DNA of 64,000 nt from Streptomyces sp. SLBN-118 (GCF_006715635.1 NZ_VFNP01000002.1:1798001-1862000), one strand, 5' to 3'. Counted from the stretch's first letter, positions 18,536 to 28,715 are shown. A program made the numbers and translations. The notes: generated by a model not told the origin, from the sequence alone.

Positions 18536-19255
18536 TTACCCGAGCCGGGGTCGGACTCCGAGTACCGCAGTGCCGACGCGCACATGTGTCGCTCCGGCCG
18601 CCACTGCCTGTTCGAGGTCCGTACTCATCCCTGCTGACACCATGTTCGCAGCAGGATGCCCGGCGCGCAGGCTGGATGAGAATTCCATCAGCCGCTCGAA
18701 CGCCGCCTGTTGCCGTCCCGCGTACGGTCCGGTGAGCGGCGCGACGGTCATCAGTCCGTCCAGCCGCAGTCCTGGTGCGCCGTCCACGGCGGCCGCCAAC
18801 TCCTCGATGCCGCTCGGCGCCACGCCTCCCCGCTCCCCGCGCTCGCCCGACTCGGCGTCGAGCGCGACCTGGATGAGACACCCGAGTTCACGCTCCGCAC
18901 GGACCGCGGCCGCGGACAGCGAGGTGACGAGCCTGAGCCGGTCGACAGACTGCACGACATCGGCATAACTCGCCACGGAACGGACCTTATTGGTCTGCAA
19001 CTGCCCGACGAAGTGCCAGCTGAGGTCCAGATCCGAGCAGTCTGCTGCCTTCGGCGCCGCGTCCTGGTCACGATTCTCGGCCACATGCCGCACACCCAGC
19101 TCATGGAGCAGTCGCACATCGCTCGCCGGGTAGGTCTTGGTGACCACAATGAGGGTCACCTCCTCCCGCTTGCGGCCGGCGGCCGCGCAGGCCGAGGCGA
19201 TACGTTCCTCCACGGCCGCGAGCGTGCCCGCGAGTTCGGTCCTTCGGTCCGTCAT
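18536..19255 (-). CDS. PLP homeostasis protein YggS/PLPBP
   Basis: A 239-residue protein of the YggS/YBL036C family: an alanine-racemase-like TIM barrel that carries pyridoxal phosphate and tunes vitamin B6 and amino-acid balance. The PLP lysine is Lys40 in LIVVTKTYP, and the signature [10 protein letters not shown] is near residue 80. Its ATG overlaps the pgeF stop by 4 bp (ATGA), so translation is coupled. It is 125 bp upstream of sepF. Confidence 0.93.
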   Translation of the reverse strand: MTDRRTELAGTLAAVEERIASACAAAGRKREEVTLIVVTKTYPASDVRLLHELGVRHVAENRDQDAAPKAADCSDLDLSWHFVGQLQTNKVRSVASYADVVQSVDRLRLVTSLSAAAVRAERELGCLIQVALDAESGERGERGGVAPSGIEELAAAVDGAPGLRLDGLMTVAPLTGPYAGRQQAAFERLMEFSSSLRAGHPAANMVSAGMSTDLEQAVAAGATHVRVGTAVLGVRPRLG

Positions 19256-19989
19256 TCCTGTCCGTCCAGCCAGACGTATCCGGCGAGCCGCCCGGTGGTG
19301 CGGTCGCGGCGGTACGAGAAGTGGTCGCCCGATTCCAGTGTGCACACCGCCGACCGCTGCCGGTCCCTGACCCCGAGCGCGTCGAGCTGGGCGTGGACCG
19401 CGGCAGTGACGTCGACGGCCGGGGTGCCCCAGCTGGTCTCGGACCAGGCAGCCGGTACGACCGCGGCCACATCCGCCCGCATCTGCTCGGGAACTTCGTA
19501 GCAGCGACCGCAGACGGCCGGTCCGGTGCGGGCAATGATCCGTTCCGGGTCCGCGCCGAGCGATGTCATCGCGTCGACTGCCGCGGGCACGACTCCCGCG
19601 ATCATCCCGGGGCGTCCCGCGTGCACGGCGGCCACGACGCCTGCGACCGGGTCGGCCAGCAGTACGGGAGTGCAGTCCGCGGTCAGTACGGCGAGGGCGA
19701 GCCCGCGCCGCACGGTGACCACGGCATCCACCGAGGGAACGGGAGCCTCGCCCCACGGCCCGTCGACATCGGCGACGTCCTTGCCGTGAACCTGGTTCAT
19801 CCAGACGACCAGGTCGGGGTCGAGCCCCAGTTCCTTCGCGGCGATCGCCCGGTTGGCGAGGACCGCCGCGGGGTCGTCGCCCACCGCTCCGCCGAGGTTG
19901 AGCTCCTCGTACGGAACGGCGCTCACCCCGCCCCACCTGTCGGTGAAGGCGAAGTGCGCGCCGCTCACGATGACGTGCTGGTCTATCAC
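19252..19989 (-). CDS. pgeF: Peptidoglycan editing factor PgeF (YfiH/YlmD)
   Basis: A 245-residue laccase-domain (COG1496) protein. Family members hydrolyse mis-incorporated L-Ser from UDP-MurNAc peptide precursors and also show phenol oxidase or adenosine deaminase activity in vitro. Metal-site motifs are [19 protein letters not shown] and AVHAGRPGM; the last replaces the HAGWRG of proteobacteria, as I expect in actinobacteria. The GTG start overlaps the ftsZ stop by 4 bp (GTGA), so it is coupled to ftsZ translation. Confidence 0.9.
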   Translation of the reverse strand: MIDQHVIVSGAHFAFTDRWGGVSAVPYEELNLGGAVGDDPAAVLANRAIAAKELGLDPDLVVWMNQVHGKDVADVDGPWGEAPVPSVDAVVTVRRGLALAVLTADCTPVLLADPVAGVVAAVHAGRPGMIAGVVPAAVDAMTSLGADPERIIARTGPAVCGRCYEVPEQMRADVAAVVPAAWSETSWGTPAVDVTAAVHAQLDALGVRDRQRSAVCTLESGDHFSYRRDRTTGRLAGYVWLDGQE

Positions 19990-21191
19990 TTCAAGAAGTC
20001 CGGTACGTCCAGCTCTTCGGCCTGGCTGTCCTGGTACGGACGGGCCGGCGGGACCTGCGCGGGCCCGGAGTTCAGATCATTGCCCACGGGAATGGGCTCG
20101 GCCGGGGCCGAGGGCTCCTCGCGGGCCGGAACCGTGCCGAGACCGGACGCGCGCGAGGTCTCCGTGCCGCGCGACGGTGTGGCCGGCGGCTCGTCGCGCT
20201 TGTTCGCGGCGGATCCCAGGACGTTTTCGCGGCGGGTCGGCGGCTGTCCGCCGTCGAAGCCGGCCGCGATGACTGTGACCCGTACCTCGTCGCCCAGAGC
20301 GTCGTCGATGACCGCGCCGAAGATGATGTTGGCTTCGGGGTGGGCGGCCTCGCTGACCAGCTGGGCCGCCTCGTTGATCTCGAAGAGTCCGAGGTCCGAG
20401 CCGCCGGAGATCGAGAGCAGTACCCCGCGGGCGCCGTCGATGGAGGCTTCGAGCAGTGGCGAGGAGATCGCCATCTCGGCGGCCGCCACAGCGCGGTCGT
20501 CGCCGCGGGCCGAGCCGATGCCCATCAGCGCCGAGCCCGCCTCGGACATCACGGACTTGACGTCTGCGAAGTCGAGGTTGATCAGACCGGGCGTGGTGAT
20601 GAGGTCGGTGATGCCCTGAACACCCGACAGCAGCACCTGGTCCGCGGACTTGAATGCGTCCAGAACGCTCACCTGACGGTCCGAGATGGACAGCAGCCGG
20701 TCGTTCGGGATGACGATGAGGGTGTCGACCTCTTCGCGGAGCTCGGCGATGCCGTCCTCCGCCTGGTTCGCGCGGCGGCGGCCCTCGAAGGTGAACGGGC
20801 GGGTGACCACACCGATCGTCAGGGCGCCGAGCGTACGCGCGATATTGGCGACGACGGGTGCGCCACCGGTGCCGGTACCGCCGCCTTCGCCGGCGGTGAC
20901 GAAGACCATGTCGGCCCCCTTGAGGACCTCCTCGATCTCCTCACGGTGGTCCTCTGCCGCCTTGCGACCGACTGCGGGATTGGCTCCGGCCCCCAGGCCG
21001 CGGGTGAGTTCACGGCCGACGTCGAGCTTGACGTCGGCGTCGCTCATCAACAGCGCTTGCGCATCAGTGTTGATCGCGATGAACTCGACGCCCTTGAGAC
21101 CGACCTCGATCATTCGGTTGATGGCATTGACACCACCGCCGCCGACACCGATGACCTTGATGACTGCGAGGTAGTTCTGCGGTGCTGCCAC
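19986..21191 (-). CDS. ftsZ: Cell division GTPase FtsZ
   Basis: This 401-residue tubulin homologue builds the Z-ladders that divide aerial hyphae into spores. The GTP signature GGGTGTG is at 103-109, the T7 loop reads NLDFADV near 205, and a Pro/Ser-rich linker ends in the conserved tail ELDVPDFLK that binds SepF. The start GTG at 21191 ([10 protein letters not shown]) has GAGAGG upstream. The 275-bp gap before it is the only sizeable gap within the cluster and holds its own promoters. Confidence 0.98.
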   Translation of the reverse strand: MAAPQNYLAVIKVIGVGGGGVNAINRMIEVGLKGVEFIAINTDAQALLMSDADVKLDVGRELTRGLGAGANPAVGRKAAEDHREEIEEVLKGADMVFVTAGEGGGTGTGGAPVVANIARTLGALTIGVVTRPFTFEGRRRANQAEDGIAELREEVDTLIVIPNDRLLSISDRQVSVLDAFKSADQVLLSGVQGITDLITTPGLINLDFADVKSVMSEAGSALMGIGSARGDDRAVAAAEMAISSPLLEASIDGARGVLLSISGGSDLGLFEINEAAQLVSEAAHPEANIIFGAVIDDALGDEVRVTVIAAGFDGGQPPTRRENVLGSAANKRDEPPATPSRGTETSRASGLGTVPAREEPSAPAEPIPVGNDLNSGPAQVPPARPYQDSQAEELDVPDFLK

Positions 21192-21466
21192 GTCGAAGGC
21201 CTCTCGCCTCGAGTTACGTGTCGTCGCTGCGCGGTTGTCGCGCGGCGCCGACGGATGCCGGTGGGACGGTCCGGAACGCCGACCCAAACCCTAACGCTGA
21301 AGTTTAGGGTTACCAGTGTGTCTGCTTCTTGGACTCTCCGAACAGGACACTAAGTCGACAAGTGGCGCCCGTTCAACGAACACGCCGAACCTCCCGTTTT
21401 TCTTTTCACCCTATGTGATCACCCATAGCGATGACCAACCAGGGTGCTGGCCAGCGCAAATGTGCG
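21192..21466 (-). promoter_or_regulatory. ftsZ upstream regulatory region
   Basis: This 275-bp gap between ftsQ and ftsZ has no gene. It holds an inverted repeat AACCCTAA / TTAGGGTT (21287-21294 and 21304-21311, spacer 9) and three GACAC motifs: 21218-21222 and 21318-21322 on the minus strand, 21346-21350 on the plus strand. GACAC is the reported WhiA recognition core. In Streptomyces, ftsZ is known to have several promoters here, one sporulation-induced; the exact starts cannot be read by eye. Confidence 0.6.
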
Positions 21467-22261
21467 TCAACTACCCGATGCGGCAGGGGCGGTTGGCGCA
21501 CTGACGTCGAAGTGCCGCGCCTTGGGTGCGGCTTTCATCAGCGCCGCGAGAGCACGAGACTTCGCCTCGCCCCGCTCGGCGTTGCCCCAGACCACCGTAC
21601 GGTCCCGGCTCAGCTTCAGGGTGATGTAGTCGTATGAGCGGACTGTCACAACTCTTGCGTCCGTAGCGACTTTTCCGGGGAGGTCACCCCATACGCGAAC
21701 CGCCTCGACGACGAGTCGATCAGTTCCGAAACGACGCAGACCCGGGGACTGGGCCACGGACAATTCGAGCAGCGGGAGACCCTCGGGCGCCTTGTCCACG
21801 GTGGCGAACCGGACACCCTCCGCGTCCACTTCGACGAACCGAGCGCCCTTCTCCATCAGCAGGACGGGCTTTCGTTCGGTCACTTCGAGTTCGATCCCGT
21901 CCGGCCACGACCGTACGACATCCACCGATTCGATGCGGGGCAGCTTATGCAGAAGCCGGGCCTCAATGGCGTCCGTATCGACGGAAATCAGCGGCGAACC
22001 GGTCGGGGCGGCCGCCGCTGCCGTGACCTCTTCCGGAGTCAGAATCTCGGTTCCGGATGTCGTCACTTTCTCGAGGCGCAGCCACTGGGAACCGTAGAGC
22101 ACCCAGATTCCGGTCGCGACGAGAACCACCGCGGCCGCGGCGATCAGCAGGGGGCGGCCCGGGACGCGGAGCCGGCGCAGCGGGGAGCCCTGGCGGGGCG
22201 GCCGGGCCGTCCCCTCCGAAGGCCCCCGCGCACCACGTTCGGCGGTGGTCGGTCCGGCCAC
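21467..22261 (-). CDS. ftsQ: Cell division protein FtsQ/DivIB
   Basis: A 264-residue bitopic divisome protein. A basic cytoplasmic segment (1-37) precedes a membrane helix (about 38-57). The POTRA domain starts at VTTSGTEILTPEEV, and the FtsQ beta domain reads WPDGIELEVTERKPVLLME. It bridges FtsL and partners in the septal complex. GGGGAG precedes the GTG at 22261. It follows murG by 15 nt. Confidence 0.93.
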   Translation of the reverse strand: MAGPTTAERGARGPSEGTARPPRQGSPLRRLRVPGRPLLIAAAAVVLVATGIWVLYGSQWLRLEKVTTSGTEILTPEEVTAAAAAPTGSPLISVDTDAIEARLLHKLPRIESVDVVRSWPDGIELEVTERKPVLLMEKGARFVEVDAEGVRFATVDKAPEGLPLLELSVAQSPGLRRFGTDRLVVEAVRVWGDLPGKVATDARVVTVRSYDYITLKLSRDRTVVWGNAERGEAKSRALAALMKAAPKARHFDVSAPTAPAASGS

Positions 22262-22276
22262 GCTCCCCTGCCCTTC

Positions 22277-23371
22277 TTACGCCTTGCGGCGTGCAGCGAT
22301 CGCCTCGTACACCATGCCGACGAGCAGGTCGTCGGCGTCCCTGCGGCCGAACTCGGCGGCGGCACGGGACATCTCGTACAGCCGGTGCGGATCGGCGAGC
22401 ACCGGAAGGACATTGCCCTGGACCCACTCGGGGGTGAGTTCCGCATCGTCGACGAGCAGTCCCCCGCCGGCCTTGACCACCGGCTGGGCGTTCAGCCGCT
22501 GCTCACCGTTACCGATCGGCAGCGGTACGTACGCGGCGGGCAGCCCGACGGCGGAGAGTTCGGCGACGGTCATCGCGCCCGCGCGGCAGAGCATCATGTC
22601 GGCCGCGGCGTACGCGAGGTCCATCCGGTCCACGTACGGTACCGGGATGTAGGGCGGCATTCCGGGCATGTTGTCCACGTGCGGCAGTTCGTTCTTCGGG
22701 CCCACCGCGTGCAGGATCTGGATGCCGGAGCGCTGGAGCACCGGAGCGATCTGCTGGATGACCTCGTTGAGGCGGCGGGCACCCTGAGAGCCGCCGGAGA
22801 CCAGCAGCGTAGGCAGGTTGGGGTCGAGCCCGAAGGCGGCGCGTGCCTCGGGGCGGACGCGGGCGCGGTCCAGGGTCGCGATGGTGTGGCGCAGCGGGAT
22901 GCCGATGTAGCGGGAGTTGCGCAGCTTGCTGTCGGGCGTGGCGACGGCGACACCGGCCGCGTACCGCGAGCCGATCTTGTTGGCCAGGCCGGGCCGGGCG
23001 TTGGCCTCGTGGACCACGATCGGCACACCGAGGCGCTTGGCGGCCAGATAGCCGGGCAGCGCGACATAGCCGCCGAAGCCGACGACGCAGTCCGCCTTCG
23101 TACGCTCCAGGATCTGCTCGGCGGCCTTGATCGTGCCGCGCAGCCGCCCGGGGACGGTGATCAGCTCAGGGGTGGGCTTGCGCGGCAGCGGAACGGCGGG
23201 GATGAGCGCCAGCTCGTAGCCCCGCTCGGGCACGAGCCTGGTCTCGAGTCCCTTCTCCGTACCGAGGGCCGTGATCCCCACGGTCGGGTCCTGCCTGCGC
23301 AGGGCGTCCGCGAGGGCGAGCGCGGGCTCGATGTGGCCGGCGGTCCCCCCACCGGCGAGTACGACATGCAC
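22277..23371 (-). CDS. murG: UDP-GlcNAc:lipid I GlcNAc transferase MurG
   Basis: A 364-residue GT28 glycosyltransferase that makes lipid II from lipid I on the inner membrane face. The N-terminal motif GGGTAGHIEPALA and the UDP-GlcNAc-binding C-terminal part (LLVSGGSQGARRLNE, then CRAGAMTVAELSAVGLPAAY) are present. The GTG start lies 6 nt after the ftsW stop. In many bacteria murC follows murG; here ftsQ does. Confidence 0.97.
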   Translation of the reverse strand: MHVVLAGGGTAGHIEPALALADALRRQDPTVGITALGTEKGLETRLVPERGYELALIPAVPLPRKPTPELITVPGRLRGTIKAAEQILERTKADCVVGFGGYVALPGYLAAKRLGVPIVVHEANARPGLANKIGSRYAAGVAVATPDSKLRNSRYIGIPLRHTIATLDRARVRPEARAAFGLDPNLPTLLVSGGSQGARRLNEVIQQIAPVLQRSGIQILHAVGPKNELPHVDNMPGMPPYIPVPYVDRMDLAYAAADMMLCRAGAMTVAELSAVGLPAAYVPLPIGNGEQRLNAQPVVKAGGGLLVDDAELTPEWVQGNVLPVLADPHRLYEMSRAAAEFGRRDADDLLVGMVYEAIAARRKA

Positions 23372-23377
23372 CGAAAT

Positions 23378-24772
23378 TCACCGCTCTCCGGACGGACGCT
23401 TCTTGACGCGCCGCCTCATCGTTTTCCATCTCACCCCGGGCCTCCGCACGGCCAGTGCCGCCTTCGCGGCCGGGTCCTCTCGCGCGAAGGCGATCAGCAG
23501 CCCCACAGCGAACATGGTCGGCAGCAGGGCCGACCCTCCGTAGGAGAACAGCGGGAGCGGGACACCGGCGATCGGCAGCAGGCCGAGCACCGCACCGATG
23601 TTGACCACGGCCTGGGCCGTGATCCAGGTGGTCACACCTCCCGCCGCGTACCTCACGAAGGGGTCCTCCGTTCGTCCGGCCACGCGGATACCCGCATAGC
23701 CTAGGGCCGCGAACAGGGCGAGCACCGACAGCGTCCCCGCCAGACCGAGTTCCTCCCCGGCGATGGCGAAGATGAAATCGGTGTGAGGTTCGGGGAGTTG
23801 ACCCCATTTTTCCACACTTGCACCGAGACCGGAACCGAACCATCCGCCAGACGCAAGAGCATAGATGCCGTGCACAGCCTGCCAGCACTCGCCCTTGGGA
23901 CCGAGGTCGATCGCGCCGATGCAGGAGAGCCGGGACATCCGGTTCGCATTTGTCTTGATGAGCATCAGACCGACGACGGCGGCGATGCCGAGCACGCCCG
24001 CGAACAGCCTGGTCGGCGCTCCCGCCAGCCACAGCAGGCCGAAGAGGATCGCGGTGAGGATGATCGCCGTGCCCATGTCGCCGCCGAGCATGATCAGGCC
24101 GAGCAGCAGGAAGGCCACGGGGACGAGCGGGACCAGCATGTGCTTCCACTGGGTGAGCAGCCGTTTGTCCTGCTTGCGGGCCAGCAGGTCGGCGCCCCAC
24201 AGGATCAGGGCCAGCTTGCCGAACTCGCTCGGCTGGAGCTGGAAGGGCCCGCCCAGATAGATCCAGTTCTGGTTGCCGTTGACCGCATGCCCTATCCCGG
24301 GGATCTGGACGAGCACCATCAGGAAGACGGCGCCCATCAGCAGCGGGTACGACAGGGCCCGGTGGAGCTTGGCGGGCATCCGGGACGCGACCAGGAGCAG
24401 GCCGGTGCCGATGGCCGCGGCGAGGAACTGCTTGCGGAAGAAGTACGAGGCCGGGAGTGACAGCTCCAGCGCCTTGATCATCGAGGCGGAGTAGACCATC
24501 ACCAGGCCGAGCACGGTGATCAGCAGGCTGCTGCCGAGGATCAGGTAGTAGGCGGTCAGCGGGCGGTCCCAGGCGCGGCGCGCCTGCTCGTACAGCCTCC
24601 GGGCGCCTCTGTTGCGGGACGGACGGGGCGGGCGGGGAGCGGCGCTCGGCCTGCGCGTGATGGCGGGGCTCCGCCCCGGACGCCTCGCTTCGACCGCCTC
24701 GGAGGCTCCATCGGAGCCCGTCCGGCGGCCCAGTACTCGCCCGAAGGGGGCGGCGGTGTCATCGGCCGGCAT
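23378..24772 (-). CDS. ftsW: Septal peptidoglycan glycosyltransferase FtsW
   Basis: A 464-residue SEDS-family polymerase that works with FtsI to build septal peptidoglycan. A 70-residue Arg/Pro-rich cytoplasmic extension precedes about ten membrane helices. Family motifs are GNQNWIYLGGPFQLQPSEFGKLAL, HTDFIFAIAGEELGL and PLPLFSYGGSAL. The very basic C-terminus ends KKRPSGER. The ATG start is 45 nt after murD, and the stop 6 nt before murG. Confidence 0.96.
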   Translation of the reverse strand: MPADDTAAPFGRVLGRRTGSDGASEAVEARRPGRSPAITRRPSAAPRPPRPSRNRGARRLYEQARRAWDRPLTAYYLILGSSLLITVLGLVMVYSASMIKALELSLPASYFFRKQFLAAAIGTGLLLVASRMPAKLHRALSYPLLMGAVFLMVLVQIPGIGHAVNGNQNWIYLGGPFQLQPSEFGKLALILWGADLLARKQDKRLLTQWKHMLVPLVPVAFLLLGLIMLGGDMGTAIILTAILFGLLWLAGAPTRLFAGVLGIAAVVGLMLIKTNANRMSRLSCIGAIDLGPKGECWQAVHGIYALASGGWFGSGLGASVEKWGQLPEPHTDFIFAIAGEELGLAGTLSVLALFAALGYAGIRVAGRTEDPFVRYAAGGVTTWITAQAVVNIGAVLGLLPIAGVPLPLFSYGGSALLPTMFAVGLLIAFAREDPAAKAALAVRRPGVRWKTMRRRVKKRPSGER

Positions 24773-24817
24773 GGTCGCTGTCCCCTCCAGTCGTGCCTGG
24801 CGCGGGGGTCTGGCCGG

Positions 24818-26236
24818 TCAGGCGCGCTCGGCGGGGAGTTCACGGACCGCGTCCGCGAACGCCTCGCCTCGCTTGTTGTAGTTGGCGAACATGTCCATCG
24901 ACGCACAGGCCGGAGCCAGCACAACCGTGTCCCCGGGACGGGCCAGCCGCGCCGCTTCCCGGACCGCCGCCGACATCGCCCCAGTGTCTGTCCGGTCGAG
25001 GTCGACGACCGGGACTTCGGGGGCGTGTCGCGCGAGGGCTTCGCGGATCAGTGCGCGGTCCGCTCCCATCAGTACGACGCCGCGGAGCCGCTGCGTGGAC
25101 TTCGACACGAGTTCGTCGAAGGTCGCCCCCTTGGCCAGTCCGCCCGCGATCCACACGATCGGGTCGTAGGCGGCCAGGGAGGCTTCCGCGGCATGGGTGT
25201 TGGTGGCCTTGGAGTCGTCGATGTACGCGACACCGGCCACGTCCGCGATCTTCTCGATACGGTGCGGGTCGGGCCGGAAGCTGCGCAGTCCGTCGCGTAC
25301 GGCAGCGGGTGCGACACCGTACGCACGGGCCAGCGCCGCCGCCGCAAGGGCGTTGGCGATGTTGTGCGGAGCCGGCGGGCTGACGTCGGCGACCTCGGCG
25401 AGCTCCTGGGCCTGCTTGTGCCGGTTGTCGACGAAGGCGCGGTCGACCAGGATCCCGTCCACGACGCCGAGTTGGGAGGGTCCCGGCGTGCCGAGGGTGA
25501 AGCCGATCGCCCGGCAGCCCTCCTCGACGTCGGCCTCGCGCACCAGGTCCTCGGTCGCCTTGTCGGCGGCGTTGTAGACGCAGGCGACCGTGTTGCCCTC
25601 GTAGATACGGCCCTTGTCGGCGGCGTACGCCTCCATCGAGCCGTGCCAGTCGAGGTGGTCCGGGGCCAGGTTGAGCACGACAGCGGAGTGGGCGCGCAGC
25701 GAGGGCGCCCAGTGCAGCTGATAGCTGGAGAGTTCGACGGCGAGGACGTCGTACGTCGTGTCGCCGAGCACCGCGTCGAGGAGCGAGACGCCGATGTTGC
25801 CGACGGCGGCCGTGCGCAGACCCGCGGCTTCGAGGATCGAGGCGAGCATCCGCACGGTCGTGGTCTTGCCGTTGGTGCCGGTGACCGCGAGCCAGGGCGC
25901 GGCGCCCGGACCGCGCAGCCGCCACGCCAGTTCGACGTCGCCCCAGACGGGTACGTCCGCCTCGGCCGCGGCCAGGAAGAGCGGCTTGTCCGGCTTCCAG
26001 CCGGGTGTGGTGACGATGAGTTCGGTGCCCTCGGGCAGGGTCGCCCCGTCGCCGAGGCGGACGGTGATTCCCTCCGCCTCCAGCTCGGCGGCCTGCGCGC
26101 GGGAGCGCTCGTCGTCACCGTCGTTGACGACGGTGACGACGGCGCCCAGACCGTGGAGCACACGGGCGGCCGGGATCCCGGACACCCCGAGACCCGCGAC
26201 GGTGACCCGCTTGCCCTGCCAGTCCTGCACACTCAC
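24818..26236 (-). CDS. murD: UDP-MurNAc-Ala:D-Glu ligase MurD
   Basis: A 472-residue Mur ligase that adds D-glutamate to UDP-MurNAc-L-Ala using ATP. The N-terminal Rossmann domain has VTVAGLGVSG. The ATP loop is VTGTNGKTTTVRML, and the Mg/carbamate region has LNLAPDHLDWHGSMEAY. The GTG at 26236 overlaps the mraY stop (GTGA), which decides the start over the second GTG 6 nt on. Confidence 0.96.
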   Translation of the reverse strand: MSVQDWQGKRVTVAGLGVSGIPAARVLHGLGAVVTVVNDGDDERSRAQAAELEAEGITVRLGDGATLPEGTELIVTTPGWKPDKPLFLAAAEADVPVWGDVELAWRLRGPGAAPWLAVTGTNGKTTTVRMLASILEAAGLRTAAVGNIGVSLLDAVLGDTTYDVLAVELSSYQLHWAPSLRAHSAVVLNLAPDHLDWHGSMEAYAADKGRIYEGNTVACVYNAADKATEDLVREADVEEGCRAIGFTLGTPGPSQLGVVDGILVDRAFVDNRHKQAQELAEVADVSPPAPHNIANALAAAALARAYGVAPAAVRDGLRSFRPDPHRIEKIADVAGVAYIDDSKATNTHAAEASLAAYDPIVWIAGGLAKGATFDELVSKSTQRLRGVVLMGADRALIREALARHAPEVPVVDLDRTDTGAMSAAVREAARLARPGDTVVLAPACASMDMFANYNKRGEAFADAVRELPAERA

Positions 26237-27303
26237 TTGTCGGCCGCCCAGCCCGCGTAGAAGAGCCCGAGACCCACGATGACGCACATGCCCTGAATGA
26301 TCCAGAAGCGGACCACCACAAGGACTTCGGACCATCCCTTGAGTTCGAAGTGGTGCTGGAGCGGTGCCATGCGGAAGACCCGCTTACCGGTCATCTTGAA
26401 GGAACCGACCTGGATGACCACGGACATGGTGATCAGAACGAACAGGCCGCCGAGGAGGGCGAGCAGAAACTCCGTACGGGAGCAGATCGCCAGGCCGGCG
26501 AGCGCGCCGCCGAGGGCGAGCGAACCGGTGTCCCCCATGAAGATCTTGGCGGGCGAGGTGTTCCACCACAGGAAGCCGAAGCAGGAACCCATCAGTGCGG
26601 AGGCGACGACGGCGAGATCGAGCGGATCTCGTACTTCGAAGCAGGCGTTGGGGTTGGTGAGGGTCACCGCGTTCGCGCAGGACTCCTGGAACTGCCAGAG
26701 CCCGATGAAGGTGTACGCGCCGAAGACCATCACCGAGGCGCCGGTGGCCAGGCCGTCCAGACCGTCCGTCAGATTCACGCCGTTGGACATCGCGAGAATC
26801 ATGAACAGGGCCCAGACCACGAAGAGCACCGGGCCGATCGACCAGCCGAAGTCCGTGATGAACGACAACTTGGTGGAGGCGGGGGTCTGGTGGCGGCTGT
26901 CGGCGAACTGCAGTGACAGCACGGCGAAGGCGATGCCGACGATAAGCTGTCCCGCCATCTTCGCCTTGGCCCGCAGGCCGAGCGAACGCTGCTTGACGAT
27001 CTTGATGTAGTCGTCGAGGAAGCCGACGAGTCCCATGCCGGCCGTCAGGAAGAGCACCAGCACACCCGAGAAGGTCGGGTCCTCGCCGGTGATCACCTTG
27101 GACAGCGCGTACGCGATCACCGTAGCCAGGATGAAGGCGATGCCGCCCATGGTGGGCGTGCCCTTCTTGCTGCCGTGGCTGCGCGGGCCGTCGTCCCGGA
27201 TGAACTGCCCGTATCCCTTGCGGGCCAGGAGTTTGATCAGCAGCGGGGTACCGACCAGGGTCAGAAAGAGCCCGATGGCTCCCGCGAAGAGGATCTGCCT
27301 CAT
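26233..27303 (-). CDS. mraY: Phospho-MurNAc-pentapeptide transferase MraY
   Basis: A 356-residue ten-helix enzyme that moves phospho-MurNAc-pentapeptide onto undecaprenyl phosphate to form lipid I. Catalytic motifs are GFLDDYIK, NGVNLTDGLDGLA and the HHFELKGWSE loop near the C-terminus; GDTGSLALGG is also present. It overlaps murF upstream (ATGA) and murD downstream (GTGA) by 4 bp each. Confidence 0.97.
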   Translation of the reverse strand: MRQILFAGAIGLFLTLVGTPLLIKLLARKGYGQFIRDDGPRSHGSKKGTPTMGGIAFILATVIAYALSKVITGEDPTFSGVLVLFLTAGMGLVGFLDDYIKIVKQRSLGLRAKAKMAGQLIVGIAFAVLSLQFADSRHQTPASTKLSFITDFGWSIGPVLFVVWALFMILAMSNGVNLTDGLDGLATGASVMVFGAYTFIGLWQFQESCANAVTLTNPNACFEVRDPLDLAVVASALMGSCFGFLWWNTSPAKIFMGDTGSLALGGALAGLAICSRTEFLLALLGGLFVLITMSVVIQVGSFKMTGKRVFRMAPLQHHFELKGWSEVLVVVRFWIIQGMCVIVGLGLFYAGWAADK

Positions 27304-28715
27304 CGGCCGGCGACCTCGCCCTCGGTCGTGGTCTCGAGCAGCGCCTGGGCGACCCGCTCGAGCCCGACCGACCTGGAAGCCTTCACCAGCACGACGTCTC
27401 CCGGTCGCAGTTCACTGCGCAACAGGTCGACCGCCGCCTGCGCGTCGGACACGTGCACCGACTCCTCACCCCACGAACCCTCGTTATATGCGCCCAGCTG
27501 TAGCCAGGACGCTTCCCTGCCCCCGACTGCGACGAGCTTGCTGACGTTGAGCCGGACGGCGAGCCGCCCGACCGCGTCGTGCTCGGCGAGCGCTTCGCCT
27601 CCGAGCTCGGCCATCTGGCCGAGCACCGCCCAGGTCCGCCTCCCCTGGCCCATGGCGGCGAGCGCACGCAGCGCGGCTCTCATGGACTCGGGGTTCGCGT
27701 TGTAGGCGTCGTTGACGACCGTCACGCCGTCCGGACGCTCGGTGACCTCCATGCGCCAGCGCGAGAGGGTGCCGGCCTCGGAGAGCGCCGGAGCGATCTC
27801 GTCGACGGACATGCCCAGCTCATGGGCGACGGCGGCCGCGGCGAGCGCGTTCGACACGTGGTGCTCACCGTACAGCCGCATGGTCACGTCACTGCACCCG
27901 GTGGGGGTGTGGAGTGTGAAGGAAGGCTGTCCCTGCTCGGTGAGCCGGACATTCTCGGCACGTACGTCCGCGTCTGCGGCTTCTCCGAAGAGGATCACGC
28001 GGGCCTTGGTACGGGACGCCATGGCTCGTACGAGGGGGTCGTCGGCGTTGAGGACGGCCACACCGCCCGCATCGGCCGGGGGCAGGGCTTCGACGATCTC
28101 GCCCTTGGCCTCGGCGATCTGCTCACGGCCGCCGAACTCGCCGATGTGCGCGGTTCCGACGTTGAGCACGAGGGAGATCTTCGGTGGGACCAGGCCGGTG
28201 AGGTAGCGGATGTCGCCGATGTAGCGGGCGCCCATCTCGAGGACGAGGTGCTCGGTGTCCTCGGTGGCCCGCAGCGCTGTCAGCGGCAGACCGATCTCGT
28301 TGTTCAGATTGCCCGCCGGGTAGACCGTGGGGCCCTTGCGCTGAAGGACCTGGGCGATGAGGTCCTTGGTACTGGTCTTGCCGGAGGAGCCGGTGAGCGC
28401 GACGGTCGTGGTGCCGAGGCGTTCGACGACGGAGCGGGCGAGGGCGCCGAGTGCGGCGGTGACGTCGGGCACCACGATCGCGGGTACGCCGACAGGGCGG
28501 GTGGCCAGCACGGCGACCGCGCCTGCCGCCACGGCCCGCTCGGCGTAGTCGTGGCCGTCGACGTTCTCTCCTGCGAAGGCGGCGAAGAGGGAGCCGGGCC
28601 GCACCGCGCGGGAGTCGGTGACGACGGGACCGGTGACCCTCAGGTCCGGATCCGGTATGTCGTACGACTGCCCGCTGACGATTTCGGCGATCTCGGCGAG
28701 GGAGAGGACGATCAC
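27300..28715 (-). CDS. murF: UDP-MurNAc-tripeptide:D-Ala-D-Ala ligase MurF
   Basis: A 471-residue Mur ligase adding D-Ala-D-Ala to the precursor. It has the MurF-type N-terminal domain (VTDSRAVRPGSLFAAFAGEN), the ATP loop LTGSSGKTSTKDLI, the central motif NVGTAHIGEFGG, and the C-terminal NDAYNANPESM. The GTG start overlaps the murE stop by 4 bp. Confidence 0.96.
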   Translation of the reverse strand: MIVLSLAEIAEIVSGQSYDIPDPDLRVTGPVVTDSRAVRPGSLFAAFAGENVDGHDYAERAVAAGAVAVLATRPVGVPAIVVPDVTAALGALARSVVERLGTTTVALTGSSGKTSTKDLIAQVLQRKGPTVYPAGNLNNEIGLPLTALRATEDTEHLVLEMGARYIGDIRYLTGLVPPKISLVLNVGTAHIGEFGGREQIAEAKGEIVEALPPADAGGVAVLNADDPLVRAMASRTKARVILFGEAADADVRAENVRLTEQGQPSFTLHTPTGCSDVTMRLYGEHHVSNALAAAAVAHELGMSVDEIAPALSEAGTLSRWRMEVTERPDGVTVVNDAYNANPESMRAALRALAAMGQGRRTWAVLGQMAELGGEALAEHDAVGRLAVRLNVSKLVAVGGREASWLQLGAYNEGSWGEESVHVSDAQAAVDLLRSELRPGDVVLVKASRSVGLERVAQALLETTTEGEVAGR

